Part shown: piece by piece, positions 16,433-25,360 of the stretch | How positions within the stretch are numbered: position 1 is the first letter of the stretch | Layout: the number at the start of each line of letters is the position of its first letter | Assembly (NCBI GenBank): GCA_052326605.1 | Contig: JBKQMB010000033.1 | Span: forward strand, 62,001-126,000 | From: Bog-756 sp052326605 | GTDB lineage: Bacteria; Actinomycetota; Acidimicrobiia; Acidimicrobiales; RAAP-2 | Length of the DNA: 64,000 nucleotides | Direction of reading: 5' to 3' | Translations under genes and position numbers: made by a program | Notes under the pieces: model-generated | Seen by the model: the letters and a program-made list of their open reading frames with translations, nothing else | Told to the model about the DNA's origin: nothing | The model's database searches: none

Positions 16433-16505
16433 TGGGCCGTGCGGGACTTGAACCCACGACCCCTTGCGTGTCATGCAAGTGCGCTACCAACTGCGCCAAC
16501 GGCCC
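16433..16505 (-). tRNA. tRNA-Val(GAC)
   Basis: 73 nt on the minus strand. Acceptor GGGCCGT pairs with ACGGCCC, the T arm holds GTTCAAG, and the anticodon loop ATGACAC gives anticodon GAC (Val). The 3' CCA is not encoded (ACC then G). Confidence 0.95.
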
Positions 16506-16573
16506 GTGAGGGACGACGATACCACCCGGTCCACGAGCTCCCGGAGCGTTGCACCGCCTGCTTCGCGCGCCGC

Positions 16574-17425
16574 CTAATGCTGCGCCATCGTCGGGGCGGG
16601 AGGGGTGGCACGTTCTACTGCCTCCCAACCACCTAGGGCGCGACGTCGCTCCCGCTCGGCCTCGTGCCCGCCCCGTAGGCCGAACAGTCGCTTGGCGTAC
16701 AGGAGGTAGACGACGATGGCCACGTTGATGACCAGGGTCACAACCTTGAACACACTGACCTTCAAGGAGATCTCGTAGATCTCGAGCGGCACCAGTGCGG
16801 CAGTGGCGACCAGGGTCAGGTACTCGGCCCACCGCTTGTTGAACCACAGGCCCACCATCTCCGTCGCCTCCAGCGCCGCATAGGCCGTGACCACCAGGCC
16901 CAGGGTGATCAGGCGGCGGGGGCTGTATTCGAACGCCTTGCGCAGGTAGCCCAGGATCCCCCGAATCTGGACGGCACCGGGGTCGCCACCGGACAGGTCG
17001 TTCATGATGGTGTTGTAGTCCCGATGGAGGGCGGCATCGTGCCGGGCGAAGGTGAACAGGACCAAGGCCAGCACCGACAGCACCACCACATGGACGGCCC
17101 GGTCCAGCGCGATCAGTCGCAGGACGTACCGGTCCCGTAGGACGGGGCCCCGGGCCGGCAACTCGATCTGCTCGCGCGGCGTCACCCGCTCCTCGGCGGC
17201 CTTCTCTGGAACGGCCATCGGCAACCACGCGTCGCACCTCAGGCACCGGCACCAACGCACTCCGTCACTGTCGCGGACCAAGATGGCGTCATCTGGGGTC
17301 ACCTTCGCCGCATCGGCACCCACCAGGACGTGCCCCTTCCACGCGCACGTGACGAGCTCGTACCGATTTTCCGGCCGCTTCGTTCGGGGCACCAAGGCAG
17401 AATAGGCGCTGGTCGGGTGGTCCAC
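16574..17425 (-). CDS. DUF2127 membrane protein
   Basis: 283 residues. The cytosolic N-terminal ~95 residues include a CRCLRCDAWLP zinc-ribbon-like pair (CxxC). A DUF2127-type membrane domain follows with about four helices: DRAVHVVVLSVLALVLFTF, ITLGLVVTAYAALEATEMVG, YLTLVATAALVPLEIYEI and VVTLVINVAIVVYLLYAK (each one is quoted in full here). The function of DUF2127 is unknown. The basic tail is RRGGHEAERERRR-like. It starts at ATG 17425, and the tRNA-Val lies 69 bases past its end. Confidence 0.85.
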   Translation of the reverse strand: MDHPTSAYSALVPRTKRPENRYELVTCAWKGHVLVGADAAKVTPDDAILVRDSDGVRWCRCLRCDAWLPMAVPEKAAEERVTPREQIELPARGPVLRDRYVLRLIALDRAVHVVVLSVLALVLFTFARHDAALHRDYNTIMNDLSGGDPGAVQIRGILGYLRKAFEYSPRRLITLGLVVTAYAALEATEMVGLWFNKRWAEYLTLVATAALVPLEIYEISLKVSVFKVVTLVINVAIVVYLLYAKRLFGLRGGHEAERERRRALGGWEAVERATPPAPTMAQH

Positions 17426-17495
17426 CGAGGGGGACGCTGGCCGTTCGTGCCGGCCCCGGGGTTTCCGCGTCGGGGCCGGGCTCCTTGAGGCGCCG

Positions 17496-17542
17496 CTGTC
17501 AATCCTGCGTGCCGTGCACTTCTGTCAAGGTATACTGACAGC
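17496..17542 (+). promoter_or_regulatory. Promoter with CTGTCA / TGACAG palindrome
   Basis: CTGTCA-N8-TGACAG at 17522-17541 is a perfect inverted repeat that covers a strong -10 (TATACT, 17531-17536) and ends one base before the start ATG. A further CTGTCAA lies 26 bp upstream at 17496-17502. With the -10 only seven bases from the ATG, transcription should begin at or near the start codon, giving a leaderless message that the downstream HTH protein could repress itself (inference). Confidence 0.6.
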
Positions 17543-17752
17543 ATGGACGTCGAGGACATCAGGAATGCAGTCAGCTCCGACGACCCGGCTCTGGGGCTCC
17601 GTGCGGCATTGGCGTTGCACCGACTGGCCGAGCGGGTCGAGGCCTCCAAGGTGGCCGCCGCCCGAGCGCAGGGGTGGACCTGGCAGCAGATCGGCGATGC
17701 GCTCGGCGTCACCCGACAGTCGGTGCACCTCAAGTACGGAAGGGATCTGTGA
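17543..17752 (+). CDS. Small helix-turn-helix DNA-binding protein
   Basis: 69 residues. The C-terminal half carries a helix-turn-helix (GWTWQQIGDALGVTRQSVHLKY, quoted in part: WQQIGDALGVTRQSVH) of the type seen in small actinobacterial regulators that pair with Clp-N proteins. There is no ribosome site, and the ATG probably lies at the transcript's 5' end. Its TGA overlaps the ATG of the Clp-N gene. It probably binds the palindrome over its own promoter. Confidence 0.85.
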   Translation: MDVEDIRNAVSSDDPALGLRAALALHRLAERVEASKVAAARAQGWTWQQIGDALGVTRQSVHLKYGRDL

Positions 17753-18261
17753 TGACGACCAGATCGAGATCAGCGGAGACCTATCATCCCTGGACGACCT
17801 ATATCGCTGCCCGGGAAGAGGCGCGCCGGCGAGGCGATCGAAGGGTGGGCACCGAGCACCTGGTGCTCGGCCTGCTCCACGATCCGGAGATCGCGCCCAC
17901 ACTGGGCGTCACGCTCGACTCGGCCCGTGAGGCGCTCGACTCCCTCGACCGACAGGCACTTCAGGCCATAGGCATCGCCCCTGTTCCCTACGCCCCACTC
18001 CTGCCGGAGCGGGACCTACCGCCGAGGCCAAACGTGAAGGCGGTCCTCAAGGATCGCCTCGCGTTGACGCCCGCAGCGAAGAGCGCACTGCAGGAGGCAG
18101 GCAAGCCGATGCGCCGTGGGAAGCACATCGCACCACAGGAGGTGCTCGTCGTCGTGCTCGCATGCGAGCCGCCAGACCCTGCCGCAGCACTCTTTGTGGC
18201 CTTGGGCGTGGACACTGCTGCAGCACGACAGCGCCTCGCTAGGCCCCCCGCCGCTGCCTGA
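17752..18261 (+). CDS. Clp N-terminal (R) domain protein without ATPase
   Basis: 169 residues from ATG 17752 (GTG 17749 is possible). Two Clp-N type repeats are visible: HPWTTYIAAREEARRRG with VGTEHLVLGLLHDPEIAPTLG, and LALTPAAKSALQEAG with HIAPQEVLVVVLACEP. In ClpA/ClpC the domain binds adaptors and substrates; stand-alone copies lack the AAA modules and probably sense or bind misfolded proteins or ligands. It is translationally coupled to the HTH gene, so the two may form a regulator-sensor unit. Confidence 0.85.
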   Translation: MTTRSRSAETYHPWTTYIAAREEARRRGDRRVGTEHLVLGLLHDPEIAPTLGVTLDSAREALDSLDRQALQAIGIAPVPYAPLLPERDLPPRPNVKAVLKDRLALTPAAKSALQEAGKPMRRGKHIAPQEVLVVVLACEPPDPAAALFVALGVDTAAARQRLARPPAAA

Positions 18262-18384
18262 ACCGCGCCAGCCTTCACCGGGCCGAGATGCCGTGCGTGG
18301 CAACCGTCCGGTACACCCTGCCGGCGAACGTGGGGCGGGTTGAGCGGGTCAGGAGAGACCGGGCCCCGAACTGCATGATTCTGG

Positions 18385-18456
18385 AGGCGGCGGGCGGAAT
18401 CGAACCGCCGTACGGGGCTTTGCAGGCCCCTGCCTAAACCACTCGGCCACGCCGCC
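18385..18456 (-). tRNA. tRNA-Cys(GCA)
   Basis: 72 nt on the minus strand. Acceptor GGCGGCG pairs with CGCCGCC, with discriminator U. The anticodon loop CTGCAAA gives GCA (Cys) and the T arm contains GTTCGATTC. CCA is not encoded. Confidence 0.95.
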
Positions 18457-18505
18457 AGGACGCCCGGCGATCCTACCCCCCCGGTTGGGATGCTTGAATC
18501 TGTGC

Positions 18506-19531
18506 ATGCGGATCGGAATGATCGCCCCACCCTGGGCCCCAATCCCCCCCCAGCTCTACGGCGGCATCGAGTTGGTGGTGGATCAGTTGGCCCGTGGCCT
18601 GCAGGCCGCGGGCCACGAGGTGCTCCTCTACACGACCGGAGAATCCACCTGCCCGGTGCCCCGGCAGTGGGTGCTCCCTACCGCCGAAGGTGAGCGGATC
18701 GGCATGGCCGTCCCCGAGATCCGCCACGTGATCCACGCCTACGAGGCGGTGAAGACCTGCGACGTCGTCCACGACCACACCCTCATGGGCCCGTTCTACT
18801 CCGAGCACTTCCCATGGCTGCCGGTGGCCACCACCATCCACGGCCCCTTCAACGAGGAGCTGACCGATCTCTACCGGGCCACCGCCGATCGGGTCCCACT
18901 GATCGCCATCTCCCACGCCCAACGCCGGGCCGCCCCCGAGATCCCCATCGCCCGGGTCATCCACCACGGAGTGGATGCCTCGGTGTTCCCCGTGGGCGAT
19001 GGTGGCGGGGACGAGGACGGGCCCTACGTGCTCTTCCTCGGACGGATGGCTCACGATAAGGGCGCCCATCGTGCCGTCCGGATCGCTCGCGCCGCCGGCA
19101 TCAGGATCCTCATGGCCGCCAAGATGCGCGAGCCGTGGGAGATGCGCTACTTCGCCGAGAACGTGGAGCCCCTTCTCGGACCCGATGCCCAGTACCTCGG
19201 CGAGGTCTCCCACGAACGGAAGCTCGAGCTGTTGGCCGGAGCCTCCGCCCTGCTCTTCCCCATCCGGTGGAACGAGCCGTTCGGTATGGTCATGATCGAG
19301 GCCATGGCCTGTGGCACGCCGGTGCTGGCATTTCCGGAGGGCGCCGCCCCCGAGGTGGTCGACGACGGCCGGACCGGTTTTTTGTGCGAGGACGAAGCTT
19401 CCATGGTCGAGGCCATCGGCCGGCTGGGCGAGCTCAAGCGGAGCGACTGCCGCTTGGCGGTCGAGGGCTACTTCTCGACGAACCGCATGGTGGCCGAGCA
19501 CGTCGAACTGTTCGAATCCATGATCCGCTAG
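18506..19531 (+). CDS. Glycosyltransferase family 4 (GT-B)
   Basis: 341 residues from ATG 18506. GT-B fold: N-terminal RIGMIAPPWAPIPPQLYGG acceptor side, and C-terminal FLGRMAHDKGAHRAV plus the donor-binding E-x7-E motif in NEPFGMVMIEAMACGTPV. It transfers a sugar from a nucleotide donor, with inversion or retention unresolved. Acceptor and pathway cannot be read. It stands alone between tRNA-Cys and a small membrane protein, with no other sugar genes beside it. Confidence 0.9.
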   Translation: MRIGMIAPPWAPIPPQLYGGIELVVDQLARGLQAAGHEVLLYTTGESTCPVPRQWVLPTAEGERIGMAVPEIRHVIHAYEAVKTCDVVHDHTLMGPFYSEHFPWLPVATTIHGPFNEELTDLYRATADRVPLIAISHAQRRAAPEIPIARVIHHGVDASVFPVGDGGGDEDGPYVLFLGRMAHDKGAHRAVRIARAAGIRILMAAKMREPWEMRYFAENVEPLLGPDAQYLGEVSHERKLELLAGASALLFPIRWNEPFGMVMIEAMACGTPVLAFPEGAAPEVVDDGRTGFLCEDEASMVEAIGRLGELKRSDCRLAVEGYFSTNRMVAEHVELFESMIR

Positions 19532-19554
19532 GCAAGCGTCGACCCCGCCCGCGA

Positions 19555-19749
19555 TCAGGAGCTGCGGCGAAACAACAGGCGGGCCACCAGGGCGACCAGG
19601 CCGACGACCACCGCCACCTTGATCACGAACCACACCACGCCGGCAACGAAACCGAGTAGCGAGAAGGCCACCCAGACAGCGATGAGCCCGCCGCCGACGA
19701 CCAGTACCCCGTCGAACAGACTGAGCCCGGAGCGTTCCTCGTCGACCAT
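19555..19749 (-). CDS. Small membrane protein
   Basis: 64 residues. Two hydrophobic segments (VLVVGGGLIAVWVAFSLLG and VVWFVIKVAVVVGLVALVA) flank a short Gly-containing loop, ending LFRRSS. Likely a two-helix inner-membrane protein of unknown role. It converges with the glycosyltransferase gene (24 bp between the ends) and diverges from glnD. Confidence 0.6.
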   Translation of the reverse strand: MVDEERSGLSLFDGVLVVGGGLIAVWVAFSLLGFVAGVVWFVIKVAVVVGLVALVARLLFRRSS

Positions 19750-19859
19750 GCCACCAGGCTAACCGACCCCGAGCCACCACCAGGTTCGCCCCCGGAACAC
19801 GACCGCGTCCTGCCATCGGCCAGGTCGTCGACCCTACGGGCCGGTGGTACGGTCCGCTC

Positions 19860-22211
19860 GTGTCCCTGCGCGCCCGAAGGCAGACGCTCGTCGAACGGAC
19901 CGACCTGCGCGGGGACGCGTTCTGTCGGGCCTATGCCGAGGCCGCCGACGAGTGGCTGACCGGCCTCTTCGATGAGGCCGCAGCGGAGGACGCCAGGGGG
20001 ATGGCCCTCGTGGCCGTAGGTGGTTACGGGCGAGGCGAGCTCTGCCCGTTCAGTGACCTCGACGTGGTCCTCCTCCACCGCGGCCGACGTGACGTCTCGG
20101 CCACCGCCGACCGGATCTGGTACCCGGTGTGGGACGAGGGGATCTCCCTCGACCACAGCGTCAGGCGACCGAACGAAGCACTGGACATGGCCGCGGAGGA
20201 CCTTCGGGTGGCGCTCGGACTGCTTGATGCACGGGTGATCTGCGGCGATCCGAAGGTGGCCGAGCCCGTCCTCGAGGGCGCCCGCGACCGCTGGGTGAAG
20301 CAGAAGCCACCGTGGCTCGGGGTGCTGTCCGACCTGGTCGCCGAACGGCACCGCACCTCGGGGGATGTCGGGTTCCTGCTCGAACCGGACCTGAAGGAGT
20401 CCCACGGGGGACTGCGGGACATCGCCGCCCTCACCGCCCTCATGCAAGCCGTGCCCGTACTGGCCGACTACGTCGACACGATGGCCTTAGACGAGGCCCG
20501 GGCGGTCCTCACCACGATCCGGGTCGAGCTACACCGGCGGGCAGGCAGGGACCTGAACAAGTTGCTCCTCCAGGAACAGGACGAGGTGGCCAAGGCACTC
20601 GGAGAGCCGGACGCCGACGCGCTGATGCTGGCCGTGGCCACGGCGGGACGCACCGTCGCCTGGGAGGGCGACGACGCCTGGCGCCGCCGGGGCGCATGGT
20701 CGCGGGCCCGGGCCGGCCGCGGTCGGGGGCGCGGCAGCCAAGCGGCCACCACTCCCCTCACCCCGCTGCCCAACGACCCCGGCATCGGCGTCGCCGACGA
20801 AGAGGTCGTCCTCACCGCTACCGCCGACGTCAGCGGGGACCCGTCGCTCTCGCTCCGCCTGGCGGCGGTGGCCGCCGAGAAGAACCTGCCCATCTCGCGG
20901 GACGCACTCAACCTGCTCGGGCGGGAGGCACCCTCCCCGCCCGTGCCCTGGCCGGACGACCTCCGGGCCACGCTGATCCGGGTACTCGCCACCGGACCCG
21001 CTGCCATCACCGCCCTCGAGGCCCTGGACCAGCGCCGCCTGCTCGAGCGGTACATCCCCGAATGGGCGACGGTTCGAAACAAGCCTCAACGAAACCCCTA
21101 CCACCGGTTCACCGTCGACCGGCACCTCCTCGAGGCGTCCGCCAATGCCGCCACCCTGGCGCACCGGGTCAACCGGGTCGACCTGCTGTTGCTGGGCACC
21201 CTGCTCCACGACATCGGCAAGGGGTTCCCCGGCGACCACACCGAAGTGGGAATGGAAGTCGCGGCAGGCATCGCCACCCGCCTCGGGCTGATGCCCGAGG
21301 ACGTCGACGCGATTGTCAACCTGGTCCGGCTGCACCTTCTGCTGCCGGACTCCGCGACCCGTCGCGATCTCAACGATCCGGCCACCGCGGAACGGGTGGC
21401 CAAGGAGGTGGGAGACCGCTCCACCCTCGAGGTGCTCGCCGCGATGGTCGAGGCGGACAGCCTGGCCACCGGACCATCGGCGTGGGGATCGTGGAAGGCG
21501 GGGCTCGTCGCCGACCTGGTCGAGCGGACCAGCCGTCTCCTGGCCGGCGAGCCGGTTGCACCTCCCACTCCCTGGGTCACCGATGAGCTCCGGCTGATCA
21601 TGGAAACCGTCCGGGCCCAGGGGGCGCCGGCGCTCTCGATCGACGACCCCATCGTGACCGTCGTGGCGCCCGACCGATCGGGCCTCTTGGCGGAGGTCAC
21701 CGGGATGCTCGCCCTCCACGGGCTCAACGTCCGCTCCGCGGTGGTCGCCGGGGAGGAGGGAGTGGCAGTCGAGGTCTTCACCGTGGAACCCTCCCGTGGC
21801 CGGTGGCCGGCGGCGGCACGCCTCGCCGACGACCTGGGCGCCATCGTGGACGGCACGCTCGCCGTCGACAGGCAGCTGGCCGAGCGGGCCCACACCTATC
21901 GGAACGAGAAGCGGGCGACCAGCCCGAACCTGGTGTCGACGGAGGTGACAGTGGACAACCACGCCTCCGACACCGCCACCGTGGTCGAAGTCCGGGCAGA
22001 GGACGTGGAGGGCCAGCTCCACCGAATCACGAGGGCACTCGTCGAGTGCCGGCTCGACGTGACCTCGGCCAAGGTCTCGACCTTCGGATCCGCGGTCGTG
22101 GACGCCTTCTACGTGCGGGGGCAGGACGGCCGGAAGCTGACCGACCCCCACAAGATCGCCATGCTCGAGCGCGCCATCGTCGAGCGGGTCGCCGAGTACG
22201 CCGGCGACTGA
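19860..22211 (+). CDS. glnD: PII uridylyltransferase / uridylyl-removing enzyme GlnD
   Basis: 783 residues from GTG 19860. The N-terminal nucleotidyltransferase motif GGYGRGELCPFSDLD lies at about 54-68 and modifies the PII protein. The HD phosphohydrolase motif HDIGKG at about 451 removes UMP. Two C-terminal ACT domains (from about 599, VTVVAPDRSGLLAEVTG, and 707, VEVRAEDVEGQLHRIT) sense glutamine. All parts are present, so it is likely active in nitrogen control. PII and ammonium transporter genes are not adjacent. An Arg/Gly/Ser-rich insert is present near residues 280-300. Confidence 0.93.
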   Translation: MSLRARRQTLVERTDLRGDAFCRAYAEAADEWLTGLFDEAAAEDARGMALVAVGGYGRGELCPFSDLDVVLLHRGRRDVSATADRIWYPVWDEGISLDHSVRRPNEALDMAAEDLRVALGLLDARVICGDPKVAEPVLEGARDRWVKQKPPWLGVLSDLVAERHRTSGDVGFLLEPDLKESHGGLRDIAALTALMQAVPVLADYVDTMALDEARAVLTTIRVELHRRAGRDLNKLLLQEQDEVAKALGEPDADALMLAVATAGRTVAWEGDDAWRRRGAWSRARAGRGRGRGSQAATTPLTPLPNDPGIGVADEEVVLTATADVSGDPSLSLRLAAVAAEKNLPISRDALNLLGREAPSPPVPWPDDLRATLIRVLATGPAAITALEALDQRRLLERYIPEWATVRNKPQRNPYHRFTVDRHLLEASANAATLAHRVNRVDLLLLGTLLHDIGKGFPGDHTEVGMEVAAGIATRLGLMPEDVDAIVNLVRLHLLLPDSATRRDLNDPATAERVAKEVGDRSTLEVLAAMVEADSLATGPSAWGSWKAGLVADLVERTSRLLAGEPVAPPTPWVTDELRLIMETVRAQGAPALSIDDPIVTVVAPDRSGLLAEVTGMLALHGLNVRSAVVAGEEGVAVEVFTVEPSRGRWPAAARLADDLGAIVDGTLAVDRQLAERAHTYRNEKRATSPNLVSTEVTVDNHASDTATVVEVRAEDVEGQLHRITRALVECRLDVTSAKVSTFGSAVVDAFYVRGQDGRKLTDPHKIAMLERAIVERVAEYAGD

Positions 22212-22300
22212 CCGCGGCACTCCTACCCCCCTCCGACCGGAAGTGATGGCGGCTGGACCATCAAACTGCCTGTTGCCTGGTAGATTGAGACGGGAGTGCT

Positions 22301-23470
22301 ATGTCGAACACCTACGCACACTCGAGTTCGTCTCGACAGGCTCGCTCCCCGAGGGGACGGAAGGGCTGGGTTCTCGCCATCGTCCTGATGGCCTTGGCTG
22401 TCCTGGGTGTGAGCGCGGCCGCAGTGATCGTGCACACGAACGCCGATCGGGCCGCCGCATCACCGACGTCGGCTCCGATCAACCCCCCTTCAGCGGGACC
22501 GCTGAGCATCGTCTCGATGAACCCGGCGGACGGGACCACCGGGTTGCCGAGTGACGCCACCATCTCGGTGCAGTTCTCGGTTCCGCTCAGCCCCCGCTCG
22601 CCCGCGCCGACACTGACACCGCCGGTTGCGGGTTCGTGGCAGGTGGTGACACCCACCACCTATGCCTTCGTGGCCTCGGCCCCGCTGGTTCCCTCCTCCA
22701 CCGAGACGGTCTCGGTTCCCGCCGGTCCGACCGGCGTGGACAGCATGACCGGTAAGAGACTCGGACAGCCGTCGACCGTGCAGTTCACCGTGGCACCCGG
22801 CAGCACGCTCCGGCTCCAGCAATTGCTGGCCCAGCTCGGCTACCTGCCGGTGAGCTTCACCCCGGCCGGATCGTTGACCGCCCCGCAGGAGGCGGCCCAG
22901 GCGCAGGAGGGCACCTTCGCCTGGCGGTGGACGGAGCCGGCGTCCCTGGAGAGCCTGTGGTCGGCGGGTACCGCCAACGAGATCACCCGTGGGGCGGTGA
23001 TGGCCTTCGAGTCCCAGCACGGATTGAAGTCGGACGGTCTGGCCGGACCGTCCGTGTGGGAGCAGCTGCTGGCCGACGCATCGGCCGGTACCGTCGACCC
23101 CAACCCGTACAACTACGTCTTTGTCTCCAAGGCCCTGCCCGAGACCACCACCGTCTACAGCAACGGGGCCGAGGTGTACTCAACCAGGGCCAACACCGGT
23201 GTCCCAGCAGCGCCCACGGCGTCGGGGACCTTTGCCGTCTACGTGCGCTACACGGTGACGACCATGACGGGTACCAACCCGGACGGATCGAAGTACTCCG
23301 ATCCGGGCATCCCGTGGGTGAGCTACTTCAACGGAGGCGATGCCCTGCACGGATTCGTGCGGGGCAGCTACGGCTTCCCGCAGAGCGACGGCTGCGTCGA
23401 GATGCCGCCGGCCAATGCCGCCGTGGTGTACCCGCTCACGCCCATCGGTACCCTGGTCACCGTCTCCTAG
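22301..23470 (+). CDS. Secreted L,D-transpeptidase with Ig-like and peptidoglycan-binding domains
   Basis: 389 residues. An N-terminal membrane anchor (WVLAIVLMALAVLGVSAAAV) follows a basic leader. An Ig-like region with PADGTTGLPSDATISVQFS comes next, then a PG_binding_1-like domain around ITRGAVMAFESQHGLKSDG. The YkuD catalytic domain ends with the H...S-x-G-C motif (HGFVRGSYGFPQSDGC at about 350-365). These enzymes make 3-3 cross-links in peptidoglycan outside the membrane. A GGGAG site precedes the ATG. Confidence 0.9.
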   Translation: MSNTYAHSSSSRQARSPRGRKGWVLAIVLMALAVLGVSAAAVIVHTNADRAAASPTSAPINPPSAGPLSIVSMNPADGTTGLPSDATISVQFSVPLSPRSPAPTLTPPVAGSWQVVTPTTYAFVASAPLVPSSTETVSVPAGPTGVDSMTGKRLGQPSTVQFTVAPGSTLRLQQLLAQLGYLPVSFTPAGSLTAPQEAAQAQEGTFAWRWTEPASLESLWSAGTANEITRGAVMAFESQHGLKSDGLAGPSVWEQLLADASAGTVDPNPYNYVFVSKALPETTTVYSNGAEVYSTRANTGVPAAPTASGTFAVYVRYTVTTMTGTNPDGSKYSDPGIPWVSYFNGGDALHGFVRGSYGFPQSDGCVEMPPANAAVVYPLTPIGTLVTVS

Positions 23471-23521
23471 TTTCGTCACGCTCCGCACCGGTGGGTACCC
23501 GGCCGGCGGGCTCCAGCCCCG

Positions 23522-24217
23522 TCACTCCGGCCGGCGGGCCCAGGGGAAGTCCGGGCGGCGGTCGCGAATGGCCGCCACACCCTCTCGTGCATCGGGTCCG
23601 AGGAAGCCGATCATCTCCAGGGCCAGCGACTTACCGAACACCGGTGCGTTGGTCATCATCCACTGATTGAGCACCCGCTTCGCCCACTGGACCGCGGTCC
23701 GGCTCCCCCGGGCCAGTCGTTCGGCCACGGCCAGGGCCTCGGCGACCACGTCCTCGTCGGGGGCTCACCGGGTCACCAGTCCGATGCACTCGGCCTCGGC
23801 ACCGTCGATGAACTCGGCGCTCATCAGGTAGTGCTTGGCCTTGGCCATCTCGCAGAGGAGCGGCCAGAGGATGGCGGGATGATCGCCGGCGGCCACCCCT
23901 GACCGGGTGTGACCGTCGGACAGCCGGGCAGTTGCGGCGGCGGCGTGGTCGGTGGTCATCTTCTCCACCATGGACAGGTCCCCTCCGACCGAGAATGCAG
24001 TTCCTGCACCGGTGATCACCGAGACGACCACCGAGTCGTCGGCGTCCACCACCGGCCAGATGTGCGAGAGCTCGCGATGCAGGCGCTCGTTGGCCACATT
24101 CAGCACCTAGGGCCGATTGATGGTGATGAGGAGGACCCCATCGGCCGGTCGACCGAAGGCGAGATGCTCGCAGTCGGCGTAGTCGGCAAAGAGAACGGAG
24201 CGCGGGTGGTCGGTCAT
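23522..24217 (-). pseudogene. Inactivated enoyl-CoA hydratase/isomerase
   Basis: A 232-codon frame from ATG 24217 to the stop at 23522, interrupted by two in-frame nonsense codons: TAG at 24107-24109 after ITINRP (family members usually have Glu or similar there) and TGA at 23765-23767 after GLVTR. In addition, about 50 residues are missing between AAATARL and DGHTRSGVAAGDH. These would hold the second half of the oxyanion-hole helix (GPAVGAG and LLADI-type segments). No frameshift is needed to read it. It follows the methyltransferase on the same strand and is almost certainly dead. Confidence 0.88.
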
Positions 24218-24224
24218 GTCCGGA

Positions 24225-25223
24225 TCATTGCTCCATCAACGGATGGCGCAGCCCGAGCTCGACCAGCGACTGGTCGGGATGGCGCGGCTCGACCGCGCCC
24301 GGCCGTGCACCGGGGGTGGCGAGGACGTAGATGTTCCAGAACGGTGCCAGCCCTGCCGGCTCGATGTCGGCATAGAGCCGGCGCTCCACCTCGGGGCACC
24401 GGGTGAAGCCGGCGTCGGCGAATCGCTCCGTCCACCACCTGAAGGAAGCAATGGTCAGATGTCCCTCCACCAACCGTCCCTCGGCATCGACCGCCAGATC
24501 CTCCTCGGGCACCGGTCCGGGGTACTCGGGGCCCAGCGAGCGGTAGTGGTCCAACCGCTCCGGCCGGACCTTGCCTTCGAAGTGGCCGTCGGGTCCGGAC
24601 GCATTGACCCCGAAAGACGGGATGGTGGCGTACAGGTAGCCACCACACACCCTGGCCAGCTCGGTCAAGGCGGCGGGCACCCGATCGGGCGGAAGATGCT
24701 CCAGGATCTCCAGCGCCGTCACCAGCTCGAAAGTGCAGTCGCGCCAGGGAAGGCCGGCGAAGAGGTTGGCCACCCGGACGTGCCCGGCGGCCCCGGGGGT
24801 GGCGTGGTCGATGGCGAACTGGCTGAGATCACAGCCCTCGGCGTCGAAACCCCTTTCGCGGAGCACCTCCACCAGGTAGCCGGTGGCACACCCCACGTCC
24901 AGGGAGTTGGCCACCTCGAAGTTCCTCCACAGCAACCACCCGGCGATATCGGCGTTGGAGGCGATGCGGTCGTAACGGGCGTAGCCTGAACGCCCGGCGC
25001 GATCACCCGACGCGTCGCGGCCCTCACCGAAGTAGCTGCCCCCGTACGTGTCGGCGATGCCGGCCTCCCGGGCCTCGGCCAGGGCGAGCCCGCGCTCGGC
25101 CGCGCCGGTCAGCTCTCTCCCCGAGACGGCCATCACCCGACGCGTCCCCGCGGACACGGTGGCCACGCGGACCAGCGCCCGACGCACCCCGTCGACGGCC
25201 GGCTTCCATCGGGCACTCGGCAT
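24225..25223 (-). CDS. Class I SAM-dependent methyltransferase
   Basis: 332 residues. Motif I LDVGCATGYLVEVL (about 107-120), motif II CDLSQFAID, then FELVTALEILEHLPPDRV and the Rossmann C-terminal half are clear. A ~100-residue N-terminal extension has YGGSYFGEGRDASGDRAGR. The substrate is unknown; the architecture recalls glycosyltransferase-associated or lipid methyltransferases. The dead enoyl-CoA hydratase starts just 8 bp downstream on the same strand. Confidence 0.85.
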   Translation of the reverse strand: MPSARWKPAVDGVRRALVRVATVSAGTRRVMAVSGRELTGAAERGLALAEAREAGIADTYGGSYFGEGRDASGDRAGRSGYARYDRIASNADIAGWLLWRNFEVANSLDVGCATGYLVEVLRERGFDAEGCDLSQFAIDHATPGAAGHVRVANLFAGLPWRDCTFELVTALEILEHLPPDRVPAALTELARVCGGYLYATIPSFGVNASGPDGHFEGKVRPERLDHYRSLGPEYPGPVPEEDLAVDAEGRLVEGHLTIASFRWWTERFADAGFTRCPEVERRLYADIEPAGLAPFWNIYVLATPGARPGAVEPRHPDQSLVELGLRHPLMEQ

Positions 25224-25348
25224 GGGGAGGAGGTTAGCCGTGGTCCGATTCGGCCTCTTGCCGAGGCCGGCCGGCGCTGGATACCGTCCGCGACCCCCAA
25301 TGGAGCATGACTATCACTCATCGTGTGGATAATCTCACTCTGAGCAGT

Positions 25349-25360
25349 TATCCTGGTAGG
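25349..25360 (+). promoter_or_regulatory. -10 element for a likely leaderless gene
   Basis: TATCCT at 25349-25354 ends six bases before the GTG at 25360, so transcription is expected at the start codon. There is no Shine-Dalgarno sequence, which supports the leaderless reading (inference). Confidence 0.4.

Noticed and set aside
20529..22220. A 563-codon minus-strand frame opposite glnD.
   Set aside because: Low-complexity shadow without start signals or domains.
23522..24217. Recoding of stop codons in the enoyl-CoA hydratase (selenocysteine at TGA or readthrough).
   Set aside because: Two different stops (TAG and TGA), no SECIS-like element noticed, and a core deletion make a pseudogene far more likely.
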